From Pseudomonadota bacterium (lineage in GTDB: Bacteria > Pseudomonadota > Alphaproteobacteria > Rhizobiales > Beijerinckiaceae), in assembly GCA_020161575.1 (NCBI GenBank), contig JAIUNR010000003.1, positions 1 through 64,000 of the forward strand: DNA of 64,000 nucleotides. The letters are read 5' to 3'. Below, in pieces: positions 1 to 7,024 of the stretch (positions are counted from its first letter, which is position 1; each line of letters begins with the position of its first letter). The position numbers and the translations under genes are program-made. The notes under the pieces were generated by a model. The model was not told the origin of the DNA and did no database searches. It saw only the letters and a list, made by a program, of their open reading frames with translations.

Positions 1-186
1 CACCGTGCCGGGCAAGCCGGCGTGCTTCTGGGCGCCCATGGGTGCCTCGTGAAAACATCCGAGATCATCGCCGAGATCGAGATGCTCCTCGCCATGCTCG
101 CCAGCAACACGACGCCGGGCTACGCGATCAGCGTCATCCGGTCCATGATCGATGAGTTGCGCAGCGCGGTCTCAACAACGCAATAG
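1..186 (+). CDS. Short open frame, possibly the 3' end of a gene cut by the window edge
   Basis: The frame is open from base 1 to a TAG at 184-186. An internal GTG at 49 would give a 45-residue product rich in Ile, Glu and Met that looks helical (SEIIAEIEML near the start). It is followed after 20 bases by a clear hairpin terminator, which supports transcription from the left. I do not recognise a family. It could be a tiny gene starting at 49 or the tail of a longer gene outside the window. The neighbouring repressor-like operon suggests a phage-type or accessory setting, but that is inference. Confidence 0.35.
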   Translation, partial: HRAGQAGVLLGAHGCLVKTSEIIAEIEMLLAMLASNTTPGYAISVIRSMIDELRSAVSTTQ

Positions 187-207
187 AGACAAGACCTCGG
201 CCCACTG

Positions 208-238
208 AGCCCGCCCTCCGAAAGGGGGGGGGCTTTTT
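208..238 (+). terminator. Rho-independent terminator
   Basis: A GC-rich stem (AGCCCGCCCTCC, then GAAA, then a G-run ending in CT at 224-233) is followed by five T residues. The four-base loop is of the stable GNRA type. It ends the short frame at the window start. Confidence 0.8.
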
Positions 239-255
239 GTCGTTGATAAGCGGGA

Positions 256-678
256 TCAGGTTGAAATATCGTGCTTGTCCGCCGCCGCTGCGCTGGCACC
301 GCTGGAGCCTCTCGGAGCGATCCTCACCGGAAGATTTACGCGGGCTGCGACCAGGCCCAGCATCGCGGCGTGAGCGCCGACACAGGGCCAGCCGAGGGGC
401 GGATGTCGGGCCTCGTAATCATCCGACGCCAGACCGAGTTCGATTTCTTCCGGCGCCCCATGCTCAGCGGTGACGGCTGCGATGTGGCGGATTACTTCGC
501 CGGCTGCGCGATCGATTTTATTGTAGAGATCCCGCAGCTGTGTGATTGCGCCGGTAGGCGCGGCGTTCCGCCCGGAAGACCAGCTTTTTACTGTATCGAT
601 TCTGACGCCGAGAAACTCAGCGGCCTCCCTGTGGGAGAGGCCGCAGCGTTCGGCTATAAGCGAGAAAGTTGTCTTCAT
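256..678 (-). CDS. Helix-turn-helix DNA-binding protein, probable repressor
   Basis: A 140-residue protein. Residues about 5-35 form a Cro/C1-type helix-turn-helix (AERCGLSHREAAEFLGVRID, then TVKSW), with the usual small residue and hydrophobic spacing. The C-terminal half has no motif I recognise and ends in a low-complexity Ala/Ser tail. Its ATG overlaps the stop of the upstream 80-residue gene (ATGA), so the two are translationally coupled. The operon promoter holds a perfect 17-bp palindrome, the obvious autoregulatory target. This layout is typical of phage and mobile-element regulators; whether it controls anything beyond itself cannot be seen. Confidence 0.7.
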   Translation of the reverse strand: MKTTFSLIAERCGLSHREAAEFLGVRIDTVKSWSSGRNAAPTGAITQLRDLYNKIDRAAGEVIRHIAAVTAEHGAPEEIELGLASDDYEARHPPLGWPCVGAHAAMLGLVAARVNLPVRIAPRGSSGASAAAADKHDIST

Positions 679-917
679 TTCATCAGCCGGGCAGAATTTG
701 CCATCGCGGCAGCATAGTGCGCTTCATGCGCTGTCGGCTTGAGAGCTTTACGAATTACACGCATGCAGTCCTGGTATTGATTGGTATTCGCCTCAAGTCG
801 ATACCCACCCTCGTCGTCGTCGCCGACCATGAAAAACTGTCCGCTGGTATGGCGTAAGGCACCCTCGGCGCGGACCACCTCGGCATAGGTAAAAATCTTG
901 GTGCTGGTCGTTTTCAT
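675..917 (-). CDS. 80-residue protein of unknown function, first gene of repressor operon
   Basis: I chose the ATG at 917 because AGGGAGACC sits just upstream; a longer frame would run into the operator and promoter. The product is small and soluble, with an acidic turn (VGDDDEGG) and an Ala-rich helical C-terminus; no family is recognised. It shares four bases with the helix-turn-helix gene downstream. Candidates include a co-regulator or the small partner of a toxin-antitoxin-like or phage regulatory pair, but the sequence shows only its size, strong ribosome site and coupling to a DNA-binding protein. Confidence 0.65.
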   Translation of the reverse strand: MKTTSTKIFTYAEVVRAEGALRHTSGQFFMVGDDDEGGYRLEANTNQYQDCMRVIRKALKPTAHEAHYAAAMANSARLMK

Positions 918-971
918 ATCAGGTCTCCCTACCTCTGGCGGCTGGCCAATCCATCCGCGTCTGATGACCTG

Positions 972-999
972 AATATACACCATCGGTGTATCGCGTCAA
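972..999 (-). promoter_or_regulatory. Sigma-70-type promoter with internal operator
   Basis: On the minus strand TTGACG (994-999) and TATATT (972-977) are 16 bases apart. A perfect palindrome, ATACACC-N3-GGTGTAT (975-991), fills the spacer and overlaps the -10 box. A protein bound there would block RNA polymerase directly. The operon start codon (917) lies about 55 bases downstream, and the second gene encodes the likely ligand of the operator. Confidence 0.75.
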
Positions 1000-1473
1000 C
1001 AGCTATTTTTGAGCCGGTCCGCTTTTTATAAAAGCGTTTCTGTGTTCCCGGCTGTTTACGCTGCGTTCCGGGCGCGTTCATGCAATGCGTGAAACGCTGC
1101 AACGCTGATTTGTTTGAATAAATTAAAGGGGCGCCGGTTCTACCGTTAAACTATCCCCCAGCGCGGCGGTTTGAACCGCGCAGCCGACCTGCGTTCCACC
1201 ATGAAGCGATTCCGCGCGTCGGAGGTCTCCTCCTACTCTCACCATGCGTCGCTTGGCAACCCCTTTTATCGGGCTTTGAAAGGAAGGCCGCCTCTCTCTT
1301 GCGCGCTCCGGCACAAGGCTTGCTGCCTGCCTTTTACGAACCACGCCGGCAAGGCCGCGCAACGCAGGCATGTGCCATTTCGGGACATTTTCCTTGCTTC
1401 GCGCCGCCGTCGCTGGTTGATGGCAGGAAAGCGTTCACCTTATCGGCGGACGCGGCGATGAAGGGAGTGGGAT
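1000..1473. other. Gene-poor stretch between repressor operon and DUF2865 gene
   Basis: About 470 bases without a convincing gene; frames on both strands here lack ribosome sites and family motifs. It holds a tRNA-like half gene (1136-1160) followed by a short GC hairpin (1161-1181, arms GCGCGG and CCGCGC). Composition around 1005-1130 is more AT-rich than the flanking genes. The 3' end must carry the promoter of the DUF2865 gene, but I see no clear boxes. Confidence 0.5.
1136..1160 (-). pseudogene. 5' half of a tRNA, tRNA-Gln-like, truncated
   Basis: Read on the minus strand from 1160, the bases TGGGGGATAGTTTAACGGTA followed by GAACC match the acceptor 5' strand and D-arm of bacterial tRNA-Gln, including the TA-GTTTAACGGTAGAAC pattern. 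The anticodon arm, T-arm and 3' acceptor strand are missing: downstream sequence turns AT-rich and no GGTTCGA loop follows. It is therefore a fragment, not a working tRNA. Such remnants often mark old integration or deletion events. The identity as Gln rests on memory of the family only. Confidence 0.4.
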
Positions 1474-2511
1474 GTGTTGCGCGGCGCCGGTTTTTGTCTT
1501 GCGTTTCTGATGCGTCGCCCTGCCGCCTTGGGCAGCATCGTCATCACCCTCTTCGCTTCATCCGGCGCGTTTGCGCAGGCGCTTCCCCGCGCCTCCCATG
1601 CAAGCGGTCCCGTACGGTTTTCCGCGCCGGCCTATGCTTATCCGCCGCCGGCACGGCAAACCGCGCTCTACTGGCGCGAGACGCCGCGCGCCCTTGCGCC
1701 GGCCTTTCTGGCGCCGGAACGTCGCCTGTTCGCGCTGCCTCAGCCCTCCCGCCGTCTTTCAGCGCCTCTTCCTGCCGCCGCGCGCGCCGTGTCGCCGTCA
1801 CCGCGCGGACGCCAGATCCTCAGCCATCAGGCCAAGGGGCGCCTGAGCGCGACCGCGACGAATTACTGCGTCCGTCTGTGCGACGGTTATGCCTTCCCGA
1901 TCGGCGATGCCGCCCGCAACAGCGGCGGCGCGCAGGAAATGGCCTGCCGCAGCGCCTGCCCCGGCGCGCCGACAGCCTTGTTCACCGCGCCGGCAGGCGC
2001 CCGCGATTTCAACGACATGTCGCGCGGCGGGCTTCGCTACACCAGCCTGCCGATGGCGTTCCGCTATCGCAAGGAGCGCATCGCCGCCTGCTCGTGCAAC
2101 GCCGTCGGCGCCACGCAATCCGTCTCGGCGCTCTATTCCGATCCAACCTTGCGCCGCGGCGATCTCGCCATGAGCGCGCGCGGGATGCTCCATTTCGACG
2201 GCGGGGTGCGCCTGCCGCATCAACGCGCGCAATTTTCGGATGCCCTTGCACGCCTCACCAACAAGCGCGAGATCGCGCTGGTAAGAGGGATGGAAGCTGC
2301 CTCTCTGCGCGACGGGATGTCTTCCGGCGCGACCTCGGCGGTGAAGGCAAGGGTCATCGCGGAAATCCGCCAGAGCGAACAGCGCGCCAGCGCCGAGGCC
2401 GCGCGCCAGGCTCCCGGAACCGGCGGCTTCGTCGAACTCACCGGCACGGCAGGGCGCGCAACCACACCGCCGACCGCGCGCCGCCCGGCGGGATTGGTCG
2501 CCATGAACTGA
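1474..2511 (+). CDS. DUF2865 family exported protein
   Basis: A 345-residue protein with an N-terminal hydrophobic stretch and a likely signal cleavage around GAFAQA (residues about 30-36), so probably periplasmic or secreted. After a Pro/Ala-rich linker comes the DUF2865 core near residues 130-225, recognised by YCVRLCDGYAFPI, paired cysteines (CRSACPG, then ACSCNAVG) and the following aromatic segment. Function of the family is unknown. The GTG start at 1474 has GGGAG eight bases upstream; an ATG at 1510 is an alternative that would shorten the signal region. It stands alone between a gene-poor stretch and an iron-regulated operon. Confidence 0.75.
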   Translation: MLRGAGFCLAFLMRRPAALGSIVITLFASSGAFAQALPRASHASGPVRFSAPAYAYPPPARQTALYWRETPRALAPAFLAPERRLFALPQPSRRLSAPLPAAARAVSPSPRGRQILSHQAKGRLSATATNYCVRLCDGYAFPIGDAARNSGGAQEMACRSACPGAPTALFTAPAGARDFNDMSRGGLRYTSLPMAFRYRKERIAACSCNAVGATQSVSALYSDPTLRRGDLAMSARGMLHFDGGVRLPHQRAQFSDALARLTNKREIALVRGMEAASLRDGMSSGATSAVKARVIAEIRQSEQRASAEAARQAPGTGGFVELTGTAGRATTPPTARRPAGLVAMN

Positions 2512-2542
2512 AACCGGCGGGTTCCCGACGGCTTCTTTCAAA

Positions 2543-2557
2543 CTAGAATAATTCTAA
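2543..2557. promoter_or_regulatory. Irr-type iron control element upstream of fbpA
   Basis: The palindrome TAGAA-TAA-TTCTA (2544-2556) fits the Hyphomicrobiales iron control element, roughly TTTAGAA-N3-TTCTAAA. Another TTAGAA half lies at 2567-2572, so a second, wider inverted pair is possible. It is about 115 bases before the fbpA ATG in an otherwise AT-rich island. Irr acting here would link ferric-iron uptake to heme and iron status. Confidence 0.7.
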
Positions 2558-2672
2558 CTTATTGTATTAGAATGTTTTTTTCTTGACGTCCGCTCTTCGC
2601 GGACGCAAGAGAGCCTCCATCTGCACCCTGCAGCGCGTGCGGGCCTTGACCCCGCCGCGACCGGAGAGAACC

Positions 2673-3698
2673 ATGACCGACACCCCCCTGAAGACCCTTC
2701 TCGCCGCCAGCCTGCTTGCCGGCCTCTCGGCCGCCGCCTCGGCGCAGGAGGTCAATCTCTACACCCATCGCGAGCCGGCGCTGATCAAGCCGCTGCTCGA
2801 CAAGTTCACCGCCGAGACCGGCGTGAAGGTGAATGTCGTCTTCGCCGCCTCCGGGCTCGCCGAGCGCATCCAGTCCGAGGGGGAGAAGAGCCCGGCAGAT
2901 CTGCTGCTTTCGGTCGATGTGTCCACGCTCACGCATGCCGCTTCGCTCGGCATCACGCAGCCGATCGTCACGCCGGCGCTTGAGAAGGCGGTTCCGGCGC
3001 AGTTTCGCGCCAAGGATGGCCAGTGGGTGGCTGTTTCGGCCCGTGCCCGCGTGATCTATGCCTCGAAGGATCGCGTGAAGGACAATGCCCTGACCTATGA
3101 GGATCTTGCGGATCCGCGTTTCAAGGGCAAGCTGTGCACCCGTCCGGGCACCCATGCCTACAATACCGGCCTCGCCGCCGCCGCCATCGCGCATCTCGGC
3201 GCGGAAAAGGCCGAAGCCTGGGCGCGCGGCATGCGCGCCAACCTCGCCAAGAAGCCGGCAGGCGGTGATCGCGACGTCGCCAAGGACATCGCGGCAGGCG
3301 CCTGCGATATCGGTGTCGGGAACATGTATTATGTCGGCCTCATGCAGAAGGACCCGAACCAGAAGGCCTGGGTCGAGGCGATCAAGGTCATCATGCCGAC
3401 CTTCAAGGATGGCGCGACGCATATGAACATTTCCGGCCTCGTGCTGACGAAGAACGCGAAGAACAAGGCTGAGGCGATCAAGCTCGCGGAATGGCTCGTC
3501 GGCAAGGGCGCGCAGCAGCAATACGCCGCCGACAATTTCGAATATCCCGTCGTTCCGGGCATCGCCGTTGAAGCTTCGATCGCCGGTTTCGGCCAGCCCA
3601 AGGCGGACAAGATCCCGCTCGACGACATCGCGAAGAACCGCAAGGCGGCTTCGGAGCTGATGGAGAAGGTGGGCTACGATCTCGGTCCCCAGGGCTGA
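2673..3698 (+). CDS. fbpA: Ferric-iron ABC transporter, periplasmic binding protein
   Basis: A 341-residue FbpA/FutA-type binding protein. Signal peptide at residues 1-24 (cleavage near SAAASAQEV), then the family opening VNLYTHREPALIKPLLDKF and the second-lobe segment with paired tyrosines (GNMYYVG) that in this family bind Fe(III). The ATG at 2673 has GGAGAG upstream and sits at the signal peptide; a longer frame to 2583 would start without one. The permease gene follows after 27 bases. An Irr-type palindrome precedes the operon, so induction under iron limitation is expected. Substrate could be chelated iron rather than free Fe(III). Confidence 0.88.
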   Translation: MTDTPLKTLLAASLLAGLSAAASAQEVNLYTHREPALIKPLLDKFTAETGVKVNVVFAASGLAERIQSEGEKSPADLLLSVDVSTLTHAASLGITQPIVTPALEKAVPAQFRAKDGQWVAVSARARVIYASKDRVKDNALTYEDLADPRFKGKLCTRPGTHAYNTGLAAAAIAHLGAEKAEAWARGMRANLAKKPAGGDRDVAKDIAAGACDIGVGNMYYVGLMQKDPNQKAWVEAIKVIMPTFKDGATHMNISGLVLTKNAKNKAEAIKLAEWLVGKGAQQQYAADNFEYPVVPGIAVEASIAGFGQPKADKIPLDDIAKNRKAASELMEKVGYDLGPQG

Positions 3699-3725
3699 TT
3701 CGGCCCCAAGGAGGCTGGCGATATC

Positions 3726-5363
3726 TTGGCTGCGTCCTCGACCGCAACACTGAAGCAAACCGGAGCCGCGAATGCGCGGCCCCGGTTTCGCGCGTTTCCA
3801 TGGGTGATTGCCGGCCTTGTGCTGGGAATTTTCGTGGCCGCGCCGGCAGCCGGCTTCCTCAGCCTGATGGCCGGGGGAGCACTCTCCAATGTCCTCGCCT
3901 TCTCGCCGATCCAGCTCAACGCGATGCGCGAGATGTCCCTCCTTCTCGCGGGGATCGCCGTGCTGGCGGGCTCGATGGGCCTCATCTCGGCCTGGCTGGT
4001 TTCGATCTACGATTTTCCGCTCCGGCGGCTGATCGAGGTCGCGCTGGTCCTTCCCCTCGCCTTTCCGACCTATCTCGCCGCTTTCGTCGCGGTGGACCTG
4101 CTGGATTTCTTCGGCCCCGTCCAGAGCCTGTGGCGCTGGCTGATCGGCGCGAAGACGCTCGCCGATTACCGCTTTTTCGAGGTCCGGTCGCTGCCGGGCG
4201 CGATCATCGTGCTCTCGCTGGTGCTCTTTCCCTATGTCTATGTGCCCTGCCGTCTGGTTTTCTCGCAAGGCGGGCGCAACGTCATCGACGCCGCCCGGCT
4301 TCTCGGCGCGCGCGGGGCAGCCCTTTTCCTCAAAGTCGGCGCGCCGCTCGCCATGCCGGCGATCCTGGCCGGGCTCGTTCTCGCCATGCTCGAAGCGATC
4401 AACGATATCGGCGCCACGGAGCATCTGGGCGTATCGAGCTTTTCCGTCGTCATCCGCGACCTCTGGCTCAACCGTTTCGATCTGCCCTCCGCCGCGCGGC
4501 TGGCGGGACTTCTGCTGGGAATCGTCGCCTTGCTGGTCGTCGTGGAGGCGCGGCTGGGACGGCGCAAGAGCGCCAGCCCGCGCAATGTCGCGCATCCCCG
4601 GCCCATTCGCCTTGGCGGCTGGCAGGCCGTGCTCGCATGCTTCCTCACGGGAATGCCTGTCCTGCTCGGTTTTGTCATTCCCGCGGGTTTTCTGGTCTGG
4701 CGGGCCTTCCTTTATGCCGGCCAGCAGGCGGCATGGCAGGAATTCGCGCTGGCGTCCCTTTCCAGCCTCACGCTGGCCACGGGCGTCACCGCCGCGGTCC
4801 TCGTGCTGAGCGCGGCTCTGGCGATCGCGATGCGGATCGCGCCGCGCCTTGCCGTTTCGAACCGCATCGCGGCTTTCGGCTACGCCATTCCCGGCACGGT
4901 CCTCGTGCTGGCGCTGTTTCCGGTTTTCCGCACACTTGATGACGCGCTGAGCCTTGTGGGATCAGGCGCGGCGATCTCGGGAACCCTTGGCGCGATCATC
5001 CTTGCGCTTTGCGTCCGTTTCCTTGGCCTTGGCGCGAGTCAGGCCGGATTCGCGCTGCGGCGCCTGCCCCGCTCGATCGACTGGGTGGCGCGCATCCATG
5101 GCATGAACGATCTCAGGCTTGCATTGCGCGTTCACCTGCCCGCCATGATGCCCGGCCTCATGCTCGGCGGCACGCTGATTTTCATCGATGCGGTGAAGGA
5201 GCTGCCCGCGACCCTGCTGCTGCGTCCGCTGAATTTCGAGACGCTGGCGACCCGTGCCTATGCACAGGCGAGCGCCGGCGCCTTCGAGCATGCGGCGCTG
5301 GATTCGCTGGCGATCCTTGCCCTGAGCGGCATCGCGGCGCTGATGCTGATCCGCAAGCGATAA
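3726..5363 (+). CDS. fbpB: Ferric-iron ABC transporter, fused two-unit permease
   Basis: A 545-residue inner-membrane protein with about twelve hydrophobic segments. Two permease units are fused, each with the cytoplasmic EAA-type loop (MLEAINDIGATEHLGV near residue 220 and the region with FIDAVKELPATLLLRP near 490), the usual FbpB/AfuB arrangement. The start is a TTG preceded by AAGGAGG; no ATG occurs before the first membrane segment. It is co-transcribed with fbpA. No fbpC ATPase gene follows: the next gene is a CoA-transferase after about 100 bases. The ATPase must be encoded elsewhere or shared with another transporter. Confidence 0.87.
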   Translation: MAASSTATLKQTGAANARPRFRAFPWVIAGLVLGIFVAAPAAGFLSLMAGGALSNVLAFSPIQLNAMREMSLLLAGIAVLAGSMGLISAWLVSIYDFPLRRLIEVALVLPLAFPTYLAAFVAVDLLDFFGPVQSLWRWLIGAKTLADYRFFEVRSLPGAIIVLSLVLFPYVYVPCRLVFSQGGRNVIDAARLLGARGAALFLKVGAPLAMPAILAGLVLAMLEAINDIGATEHLGVSSFSVVIRDLWLNRFDLPSAARLAGLLLGIVALLVVVEARLGRRKSASPRNVAHPRPIRLGGWQAVLACFLTGMPVLLGFVIPAGFLVWRAFLYAGQQAAWQEFALASLSSLTLATGVTAAVLVLSAALAIAMRIAPRLAVSNRIAAFGYAIPGTVLVLALFPVFRTLDDALSLVGSGAAISGTLGAIILALCVRFLGLGASQAGFALRRLPRSIDWVARIHGMNDLRLALRVHLPAMMPGLMLGGTLIFIDAVKELPATLLLRPLNFETLATRAYAQASAGAFEHAALDSLAILALSGIAALMLIRKR

Positions 5364-5466
5364 ATCTGGCGACAGGGCATGCACATCACGCCCTTTCATT
5401 TGTCATATCGGTTATCTATGAAAGCGGCGGGGAGAATTCCGTTTCACTCCTTGCAGGGGGAACTCA

Positions 5467-6198
5467 ATGGGCAAAGTGTATTCGAGCGCAACTGAAGCGC
5501 TCGCCGGCGTGCTCAAGGATGGCATGACCATCATGGCCGGCGGTTTCGGTCTTTGCGGCGTCGCCGAGACGCTGGTCGAGGCGATCAAGGTCTCGGGCGT
5601 CAAGGATCTCACCGTCATCTCGAACAATGCCGGTGTAGATGGCGTCCATCTCGGAATCCTGCTGGAGACACGGCAGATCCGCAAGATGATCTCTTCTTAC
5701 GTTGGCGAGAACAAGATCTTCGCCCAGCAATATCTTTCCGGCGAACTCGAACTGGAATTCAACCCGCAGGGCACCTTGGCCGAGCGCATCCGCGCGGGCG
5801 GCGCCGGCATTCCCGCCTTCTACACGGCGACGGGCGTGGGCACGCTGGTCTCCGAAGGCAAGGAAATCCGGGAATTCCCCGATTCCCCGCATTTCGCCGG
5901 CCGCAAATACGTGATGGAAACCGGCCTCTGGGCGGATGTCGCGCTCGTCCACGCCTGGAAGGGCGATACCGAGGGCAACCTCATCTACCGGAAGACCGCG
6001 CGCAACTTTAACCCGATGATGGCGACCGCCGCCACGGTGACCGTGGCCGAGGTCGAGCATCTCTTCCCCGCGGGCGAACTCGATGCGGACCAGATCCACA
6101 CCCCCGGCATCTATGTGAAGCGGATCGTGCATGTTCCGAACGCGCCCAAGCGCATCGAGAACCGCACCACCCGCCCCCATCCCAAGCCGAAGCACTAA
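5467..6198 (+). CDS. scoA: 3-oxoacid CoA-transferase subunit A
   Basis: A 243-residue alpha subunit of succinyl-CoA:3-ketoacid CoA-transferase, which moves CoA from succinyl-CoA to acetoacetate or 3-oxoadipate. The glycine-rich [10 protein letters not shown] near residue 20 and the block [20 protein letters not shown] with the downstream FYTATGVGT are family signatures. A strong AGGGGG ribosome site precedes the ATG. The beta subunit follows after 14 bases. Ketone-body (scoAB) and oxoadipate (pcaIJ) versions are hard to separate; with no aromatic-pathway genes nearby I prefer the ketone-body form. Confidence 0.9.
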   Translation: MGKVYSSATEALAGVLKDGMTIMAGGFGLCGVAETLVEAIKVSGVKDLTVISNNAGVDGVHLGILLETRQIRKMISSYVGENKIFAQQYLSGELELEFNPQGTLAERIRAGGAGIPAFYTATGVGTLVSEGKEIREFPDSPHFAGRKYVMETGLWADVALVHAWKGDTEGNLIYRKTARNFNPMMATAATVTVAEVEHLFPAGELDADQIHTPGIYVKRIVHVPNAPKRIENRTTRPHPKPKH

Positions 6199-6212
6199 CC
6201 GGGAGATCAGAC

Positions 6213-6854
6213 ATGGCATGGTCCCGCGAAGAAATGGCCGCCCGCGCCGCGAAGGAACTGAAGGACGGTTTCTACGTCAATCTCGGCATCGGCATCCCGA
6301 CGCTTGTCTCGAATTTCATCCCGGACGGGATGAGCGTGCAACTCCAGAGCGAGAACGGCATGATGGGCATGGGCCCCTTTCCCTATGAGGGCGAGGAGGA
6401 TCCAGATCTCATCAATGCCGGCAAGCAGACGGTGACGGAGCTGCCGACCACCTCCTATTTCTCCTCCGCCGATAGTTTCGCGATGATCCGCGGCGGACAT
6501 ATCGACCTCTCCATTCTCGGCGCCATGCAGGTGGCCGAAAACGGCGATCTCGCCAACTGGATGATCCCCGGCAAGATGGTGAAGGGCATGGGCGGCGCGA
6601 TGGATCTCGTCGCCGGCGTCAAGCGCGTCGTGGTCGTCATGGAGCACGAGGCGAAGGGCGAGTCGAAACTGCTCAAGCGCTGCACCCTGCCGCTCACCGG
6701 CGCCGGTGTCGTCGACATGGTGATCACCGATCTCGGCGTCTTCACGCTCGACCGTTCGGGCAAGGCACCGATGAAGCTGATCGAACTCGCCGCCGATGTC
6801 ACGCTCGACGAGATCAAGGCGAAGACCGATGCCAGCTTCGAGGTCGCCCTGTAA
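6213..6854 (+). CDS. scoB: 3-oxoacid CoA-transferase subunit B
   Basis: A 213-residue beta subunit. The catalytic glutamate lies in [10 protein letters not shown] (Glu47), which forms the glutamyl-CoA intermediate in this family. Other signatures are [14 protein letters not shown] and the VVVMEH segment. GGAGATC precedes the ATG. It is co-transcribed with the A subunit and the pair is closed by a strong hairpin terminator 30 bases downstream, so scoAB is a two-gene unit with no upstream partner other than possible readthrough from fbpB. Confidence 0.92.
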   Translation: MAWSREEMAARAAKELKDGFYVNLGIGIPTLVSNFIPDGMSVQLQSENGMMGMGPFPYEGEEDPDLINAGKQTVTELPTTSYFSSADSFAMIRGGHIDLSILGAMQVAENGDLANWMIPGKMVKGMGGAMDLVAGVKRVVVVMEHEAKGESKLLKRCTLPLTGAGVVDMVITDLGVFTLDRSGKAPMKLIELAADVTLDEIKAKTDASFEVAL

Positions 6855-6883
6855 ACGGTCTTTCCTGTCGATATCGTCTAGGG

Positions 6884-6914
6884 AGCCCCGCCATGCCTTT
6901 CGGCGGGGCTTTTC
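6884..6914 (+). terminator. Rho-independent terminator after scoB
   Basis: Nine-base perfect stem AGCCCCGCC / GGCGGGGCT with a nine-base loop, followed by a short T-rich tail. Confidence 0.85.
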
Positions 6915-7024
6915 GTTTCCACCGCCTTTTTGCTAGAATACCGATCTTGTGACGGGCGGCACGGCGCGGATCGACGCCACCGGCCGCGGCATGAGCCGAA
7001 GGCGCGCGAGAACGCGAAGCAAGG

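Noticed and set aside
1161-1181. Hairpin GCGCGG...CCGCGC beside the tRNA fragment
   Set aside because: No T run on either strand and no gene ending there, so not a convincing terminator.
1299-2546. Open frame of 415 codons overlapping the DUF2865 gene
   Set aside because: Same strand, other frame; Arg-rich and without the DUF2865 cysteines or signal peptide, so a shadow.
2559-4595. Long open frame of 678 codons on the minus strand across fbpA and fbpB
   Set aside because: It is antisense to two clear transporter genes, is rich in Arg, Gly and Asp as expected for a shadow frame in GC-rich DNA, and has no family motif.
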